Made by a program: the position numbers and the translations under genes. Positions 14,225-25,172 of a stretch of DNA of 64,000 nt are shown in pieces. Within the stretch, counting starts at the first letter, position 1; each line of letters opens with the position of its first letter. The stretch is from Physcomitrium patens (Eukaryota; Streptophyta; Bryopsida; Funariales; Funariaceae): NCBI RefSeq assembly GCF_000002425.4, contig NC_037266.1:5707443-5771442 (forward strand), written 5' to 3'. The notes beneath the pieces were generated by a model, which saw only the letters and a program-made list of their open reading frames with translations, had not been told where the DNA came from and searched no databases.

Positions 14225-15892
14225 TCAAGATTTTTTGAAAAACCTTCCTCCTTTCTGGCCAACACCTGTGCCAGCAAGACCGGCTGCAAGCACGGATTTT
14301 GTGTCGGGGCGCCATGAAAACTCCTTCAGCGTCAGGAAACGATCGCAGAGAGCAGGGCTAAGTTCGGAGTCCCGAATATTGTCACAGAAAGTGACTCTTA
14401 ACCTATTTAAATCCTTGAAAGATTGCACCACTGAGTCTACTCCCGCAGTTGTAACTAGAGAGCATCCCTCAAGGCTCAGGAGTCTAACCCTCTTGCAAGA
14501 AACTGTTAGGGCCAGAGTATCGTCATCTAAACCCCAGCAATCCTTGAATTCAAGCTCTCTAACTACAGCACACACGGCCAGCAAAGCAGAAAATCCAGCA
14601 CGATCTCGCAAATCACATCGCTCAAGATGAAGGCGCTCTATGGCCGAACATCGACCCAAGCGGTCATGTGGACCAGGATTTCGATCGATCTGCTTGCAAC
14701 CTTCCAGTCGTAATGTTTTTAAGCAAGCCAGAAAGGACAATGCAGCCACCCAGCCCTCGTAGAAACCTTTGTTTGAGAGGGTCAGCTCTTCCAACATCAC
14801 ACAGCACTTGCCGATAGCCGAGATGCCCTCGTAACTTGCTTCACAGCCACTAAGTTCCAACCTGACTAGTCGTCGAAAGGTGTGACTCATGATCGTGAGG
14901 CCAATATCCGTGAATGTGCAGTGATAAAACCCTGTGACAGATCCAATCAACCGCACTATCTGCAAGTTCTCGCAATCTGCTATGGCTCTCAGAGTCTCGT
15001 CCGTGCATTGGTACAAATCAAGCTCTTGAAGAAGCGGGCAATTCTTAGCTATACTCGCTATCCCGGTCTCTTCTGTCTTCTTCTTCAGATATTGTGTTCC
15101 CGATTTGGGCGTTTCAACAGAGCAATCCAAGTTTCCAGTCAGGGTTCCTCCATCAGTTTTCAAATCCTTCAAGACGTCTGCTAAAGCATCGCCAAATCTG
15201 TCTTTCGATTCTCTTACTTCTTTGACAGGTGGATTCTTCTTGTCTGAATCAGGTGTGCTAGGATTCTTCATGCTCTTCTGTTTCGACAATGTGCGAGACA
15301 TAGACCGAGCTCGGCCAAAGTAATTCCCCCTTCTTACATCCACTACGCAGAGTCGTTGCAAACCAGGATAGGCATCGGCGAGGAGCTTCAACCCTCGGTC
15401 AAGCTTAGCGGGGGACAGCTGCTGCTCCTCGATGCAGCGTTCGATCGACGGCGGATCCACGGCATCGTAATTGAGCTGCACAGTAAGGCCCTGGTGGGTT
15501 AGCAGAATGGCGGAACCTGTCGGTTCTTGTGGAGTCACAATACAAGCGAGCGACAAATCCACATCAGTCAGATTCGGAAACCGCTGACAAATCCTTCCAC
15601 TCTCCAAAAACGTCCAGTCCTGCACTTTGATCGCCTGCCTTAGGGTTCCGTGTAACCGCATCCATCGCTTGCACACAAGCGCGTGGTGCGGGGCGGGCGA
15701 CAACCGCCGCAAGATGTTGAGCAAAACCTCATCGTTCAGTTGACAGAAAGGATCACCAGGTGGGGGTTTCCACGAGTCGTCAATCTTGTTCCCCAATCCT
15801 TTGCTCCGCATCGCTCCCCCTAGCGCAGCTTTTAACATACCTTCACCTCCCTCACTGTGCCACTCTCCTAGCCCTAGCACAGCCTCCACCAT
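14225..15892 (-). CDS. F-box/LRR (RNI-like) protein
   Basis: A single uninterrupted 555-codon frame, so the gene appears intronless in its coding part. Residues about 49-88 form an F-box (NDEVLLNILRRL, then LVCKRWMRL), which binds SKP1 in SCF ubiquitin ligases. Residues about 85-110 carry the block DWTFLESGRICQRFPNLTDV, which I recall from the Arabidopsis At5g07670/At5g51380 group of RNI-like F-box proteins. Residues about 190-270 are Ser/Lys/Asp-rich and probably disordered. From about 278 to 520 there are irregular Cys-type leucine-rich repeats (LQELDLYQC, LVRLELSGC, LKTLRLEGC, LRLLSLEGC-like) that would select the substrate. The tail is basic (GGRFFKKS). The ATG at 15892 is the first in frame. 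It shares a divergent upstream region with the cathepsin B gene. The substrate is unknown. Confidence 0.9.
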   Translation of the reverse strand: MVEAVLGLGEWHSEGGEGMLKAALGGAMRSKGLGNKIDDSWKPPPGDPFCQLNDEVLLNILRRLSPAPHHALVCKRWMRLHGTLRQAIKVQDWTFLESGRICQRFPNLTDVDLSLACIVTPQEPTGSAILLTHQGLTVQLNYDAVDPPSIERCIEEQQLSPAKLDRGLKLLADAYPGLQRLCVVDVRRGNYFGRARSMSRTLSKQKSMKNPSTPDSDKKNPPVKEVRESKDRFGDALADVLKDLKTDGGTLTGNLDCSVETPKSGTQYLKKKTEETGIASIAKNCPLLQELDLYQCTDETLRAIADCENLQIVRLIGSVTGFYHCTFTDIGLTIMSHTFRRLVRLELSGCEASYEGISAIGKCCVMLEELTLSNKGFYEGWVAALSFLACLKTLRLEGCKQIDRNPGPHDRLGRCSAIERLHLERCDLRDRAGFSALLAVCAVVRELEFKDCWGLDDDTLALTVSCKRVRLLSLEGCSLVTTAGVDSVVQSFKDLNRLRVTFCDNIRDSELSPALCDRFLTLKEFSWRPDTKSVLAAGLAGTGVGQKGGRFFKKS

Positions 15893-17238
15893 CAGCCCCC
15901 TCCCAAATCCTCAGCCCCGCACTCTCCACCCTCGCAGCAACCTCTGCTTCCCCTTTCCACATCCCTCACTGGAGTCACCTCCGCATCAAACCCAATTGCC
16001 TAAGCTCTGTACACTTCGAAATGCCTCCACCAATCGCTGCATTGAATCCCTCCTCACTCTGCAAGCGACCAAAACCTCGTTCCCCCGTCGATTGTGAACA
16101 CGTGATCTTCCTGAGCGCTGAAATGTGCAAACGCTGCACAGCGTTGCCACGCCCGACTACGGGAAAAAACTCGCAGAGTTGGTCCAAAATTTAGCAATGA
16201 CTTGTGGACCAACTTATTAGCCACGCTTCTAAGCACAACACGACGAGGTTCCAAGGGAAGTAACACTCCGCGGTGACCAAAGGCTTGGCACGAATCTCAA
16301 TGCGTCCACAGCCTCGTTCCCCAGTGTAGGGATGCGTGGCCGCGTCGGCGGCTGAAATTCGCTCGGGTCCCACCTCGGTGAATTTGTGGCATCCAAATCA
16401 CTACCCCAGAGTTGGAAATGCAGCTGCAAGATCAAATCAGTAATCGCGCGGGACGTGGTACAATCTGAAAAAAATAAAAAAATAAAAAAATAAAAAAACT
16501 TATAAAACTCTAAATCATGATACAGCATTCCAGAGGTTTATTTTCTACAGTTGGACATTATCTCTTGTGCTTAGACAAATGTTTTGTTACGTTTTATGTT
16601 TCCGATCCAATTTCCATGCCTGCGCATTTATACCGTTTGCCCTCTTGCACCCACTATTTTAATTGCAATGTACATGTGTTTGAGCCCCTCGAAGTAAATT
16701 CTCATGCCCATGATACTTAGCCCAGTTTTTGTGTTTCATTGCTTCAGTAATATAATCCACTCTGCAATATTGCTGAAAATGGTTTTGTTAAAAGTGAAAA
16801 TAAGTTGGAAAGCCTGATTTTCTATTAAGTAGAGTGAGTTTGCAATATTAGGCCTTCCTGCTCAAACGGCACTAGGTAGGAAATGGGATAATCTATCTCC
16901 AGGTTCAGAGATAGAAACGAGAGAGCGCTATACCCGATTGCAATTTTGCCGCACCAGCTTTCCGTAATCACCGCACCGCCGATACCACCCTTGATGTCCG
17001 GCCTAAAGCAGAGTTTGTTAATGGAGATTCAATCTGCGAAAAGCGGTGACGTTCCAGAGGCTGTAAGGCTGGTCGGGTTTGAAGGGGATCTTTGTGGCTT
17101 GAGCAAATTTGGAGCTCTGCGTAATCTGCATTTCATCTTAAAAGTCGATCTCGTTGCACTTCCGCTATCGGCACCTCGTGGGAGTTACAGTCCGTTGGAG
17201 AAGTTCGATTGGTTGGACTTGCAGCGAGTGGGAGAATT
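15893..17238. promoter_or_regulatory. divergent intergenic region between F-box and cathepsin B genes
   Basis: About 1.35 kb separates two start codons pointing away from each other, so it must hold both promoters and 5' leaders. Several open stretches on both strands here have no recognisable protein content and overlap one another. A short AAAAAATAAAAAAATAAAAA run at about 16,467-16,498 splits it. I cannot place TATA boxes with confidence. Confidence 0.5.
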
Positions 17239-20200
17239 ATGAAGCCAATTTCGTTACTGCTGCTGTGCAGCGTGATTCTGGCAGCTCAGGTGGCGCGTTG
17301 CAGCTCTCTTGTAGCATATTGGACCTTGTGATGACGTGGGGGCGTGTTGAAGAGGGATCTTGTGTTTGGTTGTGCGGGGTATTAGGGTGGATTGGTTTTG
17401 TGTATGATTTTAGTTTTTGCACTAGTGAATGTGACTTGGTGTGCACTTGTAGGGTTGTGGTTGTAGACTTATTAGAAATTTGCGTACTCGATGTGGGGAT
17501 GAAGGATTTGGCGGTTTTGTGGGTGGTCAACTAGATAGTGTGCATCAGTAAAGTTAAAATTACGCTATTTGGACAATCCCCGGGTGTAGAATCCCATTCT
17601 GTCACGTAGGTGAGGTTATTGACCTTATATCTCTGTACCCTTTGTTGTGTGGTTGTATATTTTTGAGAAGTGAGAAGTGCTTACCTACGTGAGATTCGCA
17701 GTTGTCCGTTGTCGTAAGCCTTTATGTAGTGTAAAATCTACCAATCCATGTGTCCTCTTTGTCAATTCATATTGCCGTGTGGAGTTATGATGGATTTGTG
17801 TTTTTGACCGGATGCCGCTATCTTTGAGGTTGATTGTCCTTTTCACATTTGTGATGTCGAAACTTTGTGTATGGAACCGTGAATGTGGATGATTGGGTGG
17901 AGTCTTCTAGGTTGCTATTGATTTCCTGTAATTGGGATTGTTCACTTACGTCGGGTTTGTTTATTTGATTGCAGGCTGCTAGGGTCGAGCCTGACCTACT
18001 TGAAAGCAAAAGACTCATCCATCAGGTAACCACATTTGTGTTAGGGTTACCTGGAATCATCCGCGGTCTACCTTTTCATTCTTTGCTGACAATTTCTGGA
18101 ATTTGAGTGAACTTGTTTTGCACACGTCTTGCATAATTACTAGAAGTAGGGATGTTAGTGTAAAATGTTTATCCTCCACTGTAACACTCATTTTGCTCTG
18201 TTGTGGATGTGCAGCAACTACTTGTCGACAAAGTTAATGCTCATCCGAGAGCGACATGGAAGGCTGGTTTCAATGATCGTTTCGAAGGACACACTGTACG
18301 TATCAATCTGCTGAATTTTCTTAGTCTCAGAAGTTCACTCAAGTTAGTACATTTTTGTGTTATTGGCGATGTTTTGTGGGTGAAACGATTTAAAAATAGG
18401 AGTTTCTGTAAGCGTTTTTTAACCGTCGTTTCTGAACGATGTGCATTCAGATTGAGCATTTGAAGAAGATATGCGGTGCCAAAATGACACCCGCAAACGA
18501 GTTGGAGCCCTCGATTGAGAGGGTTACTCATAAGCACAAGAAGCTAGTACTGCCTAAGGAATTTGACGCTCGTAAACACTGGGGTCATTGTTCGACTATT
18601 GGAGCTATTTTAGGTGTGTTCAGATGTTTTGCAAGTTTTTATTCGAAGTTGTTATTCTGCAAGTTTTTCGGTTATCGCGTACAATTCGGGTTTCTTGGTT
18701 TTGCCGTGAAACGCTAATGACAAGTGATTATGTTTCATGAGGTAACATTGTTCACTATGTATGCGAATGTGGCTATAGTCTGACACATGAGCTAGTTGGG
18801 TGTGTCTGCTGATATTGTTGGTAAAATCATGGTTTATTTCAGATCAGGGCCACTGTGGATCATGCTGGGCTTTTGGAGCAGCGGAATCATTGACTGATCG
18901 CTTCTGCATTCACATGAATGAGGTAAGTAATCAACTTGAAGTCTATTTTAACTGTGATACACATATGCAATGATTTTACATTCATCTTCATTTTGGGGTG
19001 TTTCGATCGGAGACTGGCACATTGCTGGCTGAATCCTCTTGGACATAAAGTTCATGTAATCTCGACCTGGTTTAAGTGAATGGGGGTTGATAGAGTTTGA
19101 ATTTTCGGTGTTGGTGAATCAGAGTGTGTCACTATCAGAGAACGATCTCCTAGCCTGCTGCGGATTTGAGTGTGGCGATGGTTGTGACGGTGGGTACCCC
19201 ATCAGAGCCTGGCGATACTTCAAACGCACCGGAGTTGTGACAAGCAAGGTACTGTACCTCAGCTTGTACCCTGTGAACAAAAAATTCCACACAGTCTTCA
19301 TATCATCCTTGTTTTGAACTTATTCTTATTAGTCTCAAGAATCAAAGAAACATAGACTTGTTGGCCGCATCGAGGTGCAACTGTGAGTTAGAATGGAGTG
19401 AGTGGATTGGGCTTTTCGTACCTTTCTTGACTTTTGCATTTACACTAATAATTTTAAGTCAAGAAAGGTCTCGATGTTTGAAAAGAAAATACATAAATAC
19501 TATCCTTATGTATATGATGATTAGTATACATGCATCATGTGCTTATCGTGGGCACTTCGTTGTGTGTGCAGTGTGACCCATACTTTGATCAGATAGGATG
19601 CGGTCACCCAGGTTGCTACCCTACGTATCGCACACCCAAATGCGTGAAGCATTGTGTGGACGATGAGCTTTGGGTGAAGTCAAAGCATCTTAGTGTGAAT
19701 GCGTACGAGGTATCTAAGGAGCCTGAAGATCTTATGGCTGAGCTCTACACCAATGGCCCTATTGAAGTCTCTTTCGAAGTTTTTGAGGTAACCGTCTTTA
19801 TGGATTTAATTTTCCTTTCCGGGGGATAAAATTGTTGGTAAGTTGCAGGTATACTTGTGCAACTCGAATCGATACCATAGATACTAGGATACTCATCAGC
19901 TTTGTGAGTGAAATCTTCTGTTTCATCTCTTAAAGGTAGCGATCTGAAGTGGTGACCACGCAGGACTTTGCACATTACAAAACTGGTGTGTACAAGCATG
20001 TGTACGGTCGTTACATAGGCGGTCATGCTGTGAAGCTTATCGGTTGGGGAACTACAGACGATGGCGTGGATTATTGGGTGAGTGGAATTGATTTCGTTTT
20101 ACAGTTGTGGACATTAGTGGGCTTGGCTTAGGGACATATATTATCAATCGGACACTTGCCGTGGCTGAAGTTTTTTTCCTTGAACTGTAGACTATCGTTA

Positions 20201-20328
20201 ATTCCTGGAATACGAACTGGGGAGAGCACGGTCTATTCCGTATTGCGCGAGGGGGCAATGAGTGTGGCATTGAGAGCTATGCTGTAGCTGGATTGCCGTT
20301 TGATAAAGGTCTCCACTCTGCCATGTGA
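17239..20328 (+). CDS. CATHB: cathepsin B-like cysteine protease (papain family, C1A), 9 exons
   Basis: My exon model, all GT-AG with matching phases: 17239-17289, 17975-18025, 18215-18295, 18451-18613, 18843-18922, 19123-19248, 19572-19787, 19964-20077, 20191-20328; 339 residues. Residues 1-17 are a signal peptide ([17 protein letters not shown]), so it enters the secretory route to vacuole or apoplast. A short propeptide contains WKAGFNDRF. The mature enzyme begins near LPKEFDAR. The catalytic Cys lies in [11 protein letters not shown], the catalytic His in [11 protein letters not shown] and the Asn in VNSWNTNWG. Between CDPYF and CVKHC is a plant-type occluding loop ([15 protein letters not shown]), the structure that gives cathepsin B its dipeptidyl-carboxypeptidase activity. 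The active site looks complete and the length is near that of plant homologues. It converges with the PIN gene downstream. Confidence 0.93.
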
Positions 20329-21484
20329 GATGTGCTACACCTATGATACGTGAGCGTGCGGATGCGTCTACAATACTACTGAAAATGGGCACTTAAAGCT
20401 TAGAATGTGTTCTTTCTCGGCAGGTAAGGAAACACTTCACATGGCAGCCTGTAGCACATAGACTCAGCGGACCAACAGAATGCCTCGGACCATACTGTGA
20501 TATATTGTAATCTTTGCCATTGTGTAACTATATTGTGTATTATTGCGCATTAAAATTCTCTCAACAGCGTCACATAACCTCTTAGTTGAAGCATGTAGTC
20601 CTAACTTCAGTTCACATGTATATTGTTTTCGCCCAAAAAGGCTGTAACTAGCATTGTACTTTTTGTAACATCGTTATTCCTCAGGCCCAACTCAAGTGTG
20701 AAAACACAGCTTTTGAACTTCATTAATTGAAGTTAACTCACTTTACTTTCAACTTGAGAAATATACCATCCTCGGACAGCAAGAGTGAATCTTTAGAGGT
20801 ATATATCCGATCCAGTATATAGTGCTCTGCACCTGCTGTGGTACCATTGACCTGTTTCTGAGATGATGGAATGAGTGAATAATTTACTAATAACTTCTAC
20901 TTCTTCCCTAATCTCATCTTCCAACTTTCACATCACTTGTTGGTGTTTAAATTGTTGTACGTGCTTAAACTCAACCTACACGTGCATATACATCGTAACC
21001 CATGTAACAAAACTTATGTGCTGGAGCTTGCCTTCAAATGAGGCATGTCTTCACTTGGGTTCTCTGATCCCCACTTATCAGTTGATAATATAAAATACGT
21101 GGTATATCTCCAGTCTTCGTTACAGTTTCAGTCCTGAATCTTCCTCTGCACACGTAGTCTGTTCACTTTGCTCGGCGTGTCACCCCTTCGATACTAAATT
21201 GTTTACCCCCACATGGTTAGCTTTGCAACAAAATAACCATTTTTTCCGAAGGAAGTCCTTGCAAGTGATTTATGGTTAAAAATCCGAGTCCAGTGAGTGT
21301 TATAATTTCCTGTAAAACTATTAATCAACATAAGTATGAATGTGACCAATCAGTCACCTTGGGGCCGACGCAGCATCAGAGTTCTACAATCGTTCCCCAC
21401 TTTTGATGTTGTTGGCGACCAAGATTCGCCACGTTTATGTTCTACTTCAACACCAATGTATTCGTTGTCTGGAATTTGTATTTC
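20329..21484. other. convergent 3' flanks of cathepsin B and PIN
   Basis: About 1.15 kb lies between the two stop codons. A region with TTGTAA, TATTGTGTATTATTG and ATTAAAATT near 20,510-20,560 is a plausible polyadenylation zone for cathepsin B. No other gene is recognised. Confidence 0.5.
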
Positions 21485-23852
21485 TCAGAGTTCAAGTAGT
21501 GTGTAATACACCAGCACAATTGGCATGAACACTATGGTCTGAAGTGACACTCTGCACAGCGTTTTTTCAGGAGGCTGATCAGAAGAAAATTGTTGTAGAC
21601 ATATCATGTGACCGATTATAACAGGGTTCCAAGCCTCACCTGACGATTGACTAGCAGAATGAAGCATGGCAAGGCAATCACTGGTAAGAGATGAGGGGTG
21701 AATATTTACGCAGTAGTGAAGACGTCCGTATGCAGATTGTAATCCTTAGCAAACACGAAGCTTATAACAGCCTGCGGCAACGCTGCCTGAGAAGAGAAAA
21801 GTTTTCGCATGTATTGGAGGTAGAAATCGTCAAAAAAGATTGTCAAGTACACCTCTTTAAGTACATAATAACAAATGAGATGCTGTTCTGCACATTGGAA
21901 GAAAAGCAATGTTTTGCAAGACAAGCTTCCAACCTGTAAAAATGCGAAGCGCAAGGTATCACCGCGCAATCCAAGCAGTAACGATGCGACGCCCATTGTA
22001 CCAGGGCCTACTATAAAACGACAGAATGCACCATAAAAGGCAACCCACCAGGATGCAACAAGCTTCTTCTGACCCGCCATGAACAGTCCTGAGCAGTAAG
22101 CACATCGGGATTCAATTCTAGTGCCAGAACTCACAACTTGCCCTAATGAATACTACTGCACACTTCAGAAGCCCAGGAGCAAGAAGACTCTAAAAGTAGT
22201 TTACTGTATATTTAAATGTACAAATCGAAAGGGGGTTACAGCGGGTGAATGAATACCGATGGAGTACATGGTCAGCCCCAGTGTGATCCTGCCCATAATA
22301 TCGAGCGAATTTCTCAAAATTCGAAGAGGATCGAAGCCCCACCTGCACTCATCACATGCAATGGTTGCACGGTAGCAGCTCAATGCGAACTAATTCAAGA
22401 TACTTTTGTCTCCAAAGAGAAGCTAATCTCCTAATTGAAACAGAGTCATGCGAGTACATGACCGTGTGGAGGTTTACTACATGAGGTAGAAGCGAGACTT
22501 GGGAATTGAATACCTGCCAGCAATGAGCGAGTAGACGATTCCCATAACGGTGGCGTGAGTAAGCGGTAGCTGCACCATTTTCTTCGCAACCTTAATTGCC
22601 ATCTCCTTCAAGTTCATCTGGGAGGGTGCCATCTCGTGACCGTGTTCTGTTCCATTTTCTCTCGTACCGCTCTCCCCATTCGCAACAGAAAATGAGTTTC
22701 GCTGCCGACTTCCATTCTTGACATGCTCTTCATCTTTATGGGACACTTCGGTTGCTGCATGGCTTGGTTCGTCACCAATTCCAATGCGAAAGTCGTTATG
22801 CTCACCTTGCGTCAGCAGAGCTGTTGATTGCATACACACAGACGCCCTCGAGTTGAATTTCGAATGTGGTATAGTTAATGACTAAAGCATTCACGCAGGC
22901 TCAAAAGTTCCTAGAGAAGCCAAATGAGAAAGTGTTCAAGGACTTGGAGTCTGGAGGAAGGAGAGAAGGTTCTGTAACGAACCAGGAATACCACTTTCAT
23001 GACCTTCGAATCCGTGCTCTGCTGCTGATTCCGTTGTTTCACCAGAATGAAGGCTCCGAGGCCCATCATCCTGAACTTGTGCGACGGAACCCACGGCAGG
23101 CTGACCCATTTTCCTCACTTCCTTCAGTTCATAAAGAAACAGAGTGGGAAACAACCACAGGACTTGGCCTATGAAGATCGCTGCTATGCCGGATTCAGTA
23201 ACGGAGTACAGCGGCGATAGCACAGGGATTCCCACGATAATTGTGTTCGGCATCACCGAGAGCTGGAATAAGGTAATCACCCAGTCGAGATTACCGCATT
23301 TTGTGCACCAAACCCACGCGCACAATCCAACTGTTCCAAATTTCAGCCACACGGCGTTAGCATGAAGTTGGAAATTTCATTCAATTTTCACTACAGATTA
23401 ATGCCTCATTCACAGACAACACAGATCAGTTTGTAGTCGAAACAGACAGGGACTGCATTGGATGGTTGTGTAATAGCCCTAGATATGAACGACATCTTTC
23501 AAGCATGCTTTCCTCTGTTATCTACATGCTTATCATTGAGGAACGAATTTGAGCAGAAGTGTTGCTATAATGCGGGTGTGGTATGGCAGGAAAGGCACTC
23601 ACCGAGAACGATTCCGTTAGACAAACAGTATGCAGCAATTAGGCGGTTGTTCATGGTGTAGGGGTTATTAAAAGCGATGATCTCGAAGATGAGCGGTGGC
23701 ATCGCTATTAGCGCATTGAAGCGACTTATCCCTGCACTTTGCTCCGGCGTAACGACTCCCCACCATTTAAGGGACCCGTATCCAAGAAATAGGGCTACAT
23801 ATAGCGGCACGACGGCACAGAGTACATCGTAAAACTGACCACCTGTCAACAT
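21485..23852 (-). CDS. PIN: short-loop PIN auxin efflux carrier, 7 exons
   Basis: My minus-strand exon model: 23852-23603, 23330-22992 (donor uncertain; 23 kb alternatives exist in the same phase), 22820-22514, 22342-22257, 22088-21934, 21786-21710, 21551-21485; about 426 residues. The N-terminal membrane block has the PIN signature FYDVLCAVVPLYVALFLGYG, then SLKWW, NNPYTMN and MPNTIIVGIP. The C-terminal block has RFIVGPGTMGVASLLLGLRG, FVFAKDYNLH and LVYYTLLEL. The central hydrophilic loop is only about 110 residues (about 155-268), far shorter than in canonical plasma-membrane PINs. The family exports auxin; short-loop members are usually at the ER. Canonical positions have changed: the NPNTY block before the second bundle is LPLTHAT here, and PFVFAKEY is SFVFAKDY. 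The divergence recalls the moss PIND type. The start is the first in-frame ATG. Confidence 0.88.
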
Positions 23853-25130
23853 GACGATAACGTTGATTGTCCTCGACGACACCACAAATTCGGCCGCCAA
23901 TTGCACGGCAGTGTGGGTGATGAAGTCTCGATTTCTCTTCTTGCCCACCGGGCAAATTTCACCCTCTCCTCAACGATTCTGCCAGCTTCCATATACTGTT
24001 CAGCGCAGACGTTTGTTGCGTCGGAAATCTGACACAAACATTGTCGACACAACAAACTCCCTGCTCCGTCTACTTCTGCATGGACTTGAATGGATAATCC
24101 TTAGGGTATAATCGGATCGCTTCCACCGTGCGCGCCTCGATTCTAATGGACTTGGATTCTTACTCGTGACGTTTCATAAACCACTTTCGACCTTAGTACA
24201 ATGAACCTCCAATAAAATCTTCTCGACTGCACAATCAGACAATCAAGCGTAATCCAGACCGCAACATGACGACGTCAATATCCCATGGAAAGGGAATTTA
24301 AGTCGAGCTCGAAGAACCTCGAGGTGAACCGGAAAAGCCGTTCCCTTCTTGACGCTGCTACCATTTCGTAACTTGCGAAAAGAAGTATCAATTTCTCGGG
24401 TACAGGGGCTGGGTCGCTGTTCTGAAAAGGGTTCAACAGTTCGCTTGCAGGGGTTGGTGGAAGATCCTAAGCCCACACCTTTCCGTGGGGACTACGCCCA
24501 GATGCCTGTAGGAATGGTGCAGTCGCTCAAGAACCACGGCAATACGACAAGGCGTCGAGATGCCTCACTGTACAATCCCTGCTTCTCATGGCACAAGTTG
24601 CGGTGCCCGATTGAGCAAAACAACATCGCCTCTTCGAAAAAGCTCCCGCAAAACCTTCATAAAGGCGAGCACTTGCCAGCGGGTCTAGTGGTTTGCACCT
24701 GATTACCTCGTGGCCCCACGTCGCTGTGACAGTGGTCGGATGCTGCCAATGCACATGAATCCACTGCGTTGGCCGTGGCCGTGAGGCTGACTCCTCGGCG
24801 ATCACAACCTTCACATGCATCTTTCAGTTCGGGACGACTATTGCTGTTTAACAGATCTCCCCTCTGCCTGTCACCTCCAGTGCACACACTGTTGAACATG
24901 TCGAGTATTGCGCCCCGAGACCTATACATAGCCGAACCTAGATATCAATAGGTTCATCGGGAATCTGCTATGGTCAAGGTTTCAACCTGACATCGGGGAA
25001 CCAACTGTTTATGTGTTTCTTGCGAAATAAAACATGGAGTTGTGGTTATCTGCGATGTCCTGTTGTGGTCTTCGTGGTTAATGTGCTTATTGTGGCTTGG
25101 CTGTTTTATTGCCTTTCTATTCGTGATGTA
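23853..25130. other. upstream region of PIN and unassigned GC-rich spacer
   Basis: The PIN frame stays open for 32 codons above the ATG but contains no ATG, so it is taken as 5' leader. From 24.1 to 24.95 kb several overlapping open stretches occur on both strands with no recognisable motif. The segment ends at the copia fossil; part of it may be the fossil's 5' LTR. Confidence 0.4.
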
Positions 25131-25160
25131 GTGGCAGACGGATAGACTCTGAAATTATCA

Positions 25161-25172
25161 TGGTATCAGAGC
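25161..25172 (+). other. primer-binding site of Copia II
   Basis: TGGTATCAGAGC is the standard complement of the plant initiator-Met tRNA 3' end used by copia elements. It is preceded by ATTATCA, a plausible LTR end. Confidence 0.85.

Noticed and set aside
14211-14630. 139-codon plus-strand frame
   Set aside because: It lies opposite the 3' end of the F-box/LRR coding sequence, whose repeats are unmistakable; it is a shadow.
23853-23948. N-terminal extension of PIN
   Set aside because: The open stretch above the PIN ATG begins with GTG and contains no ATG, and PIN proteins start at the equivalent of this Met.
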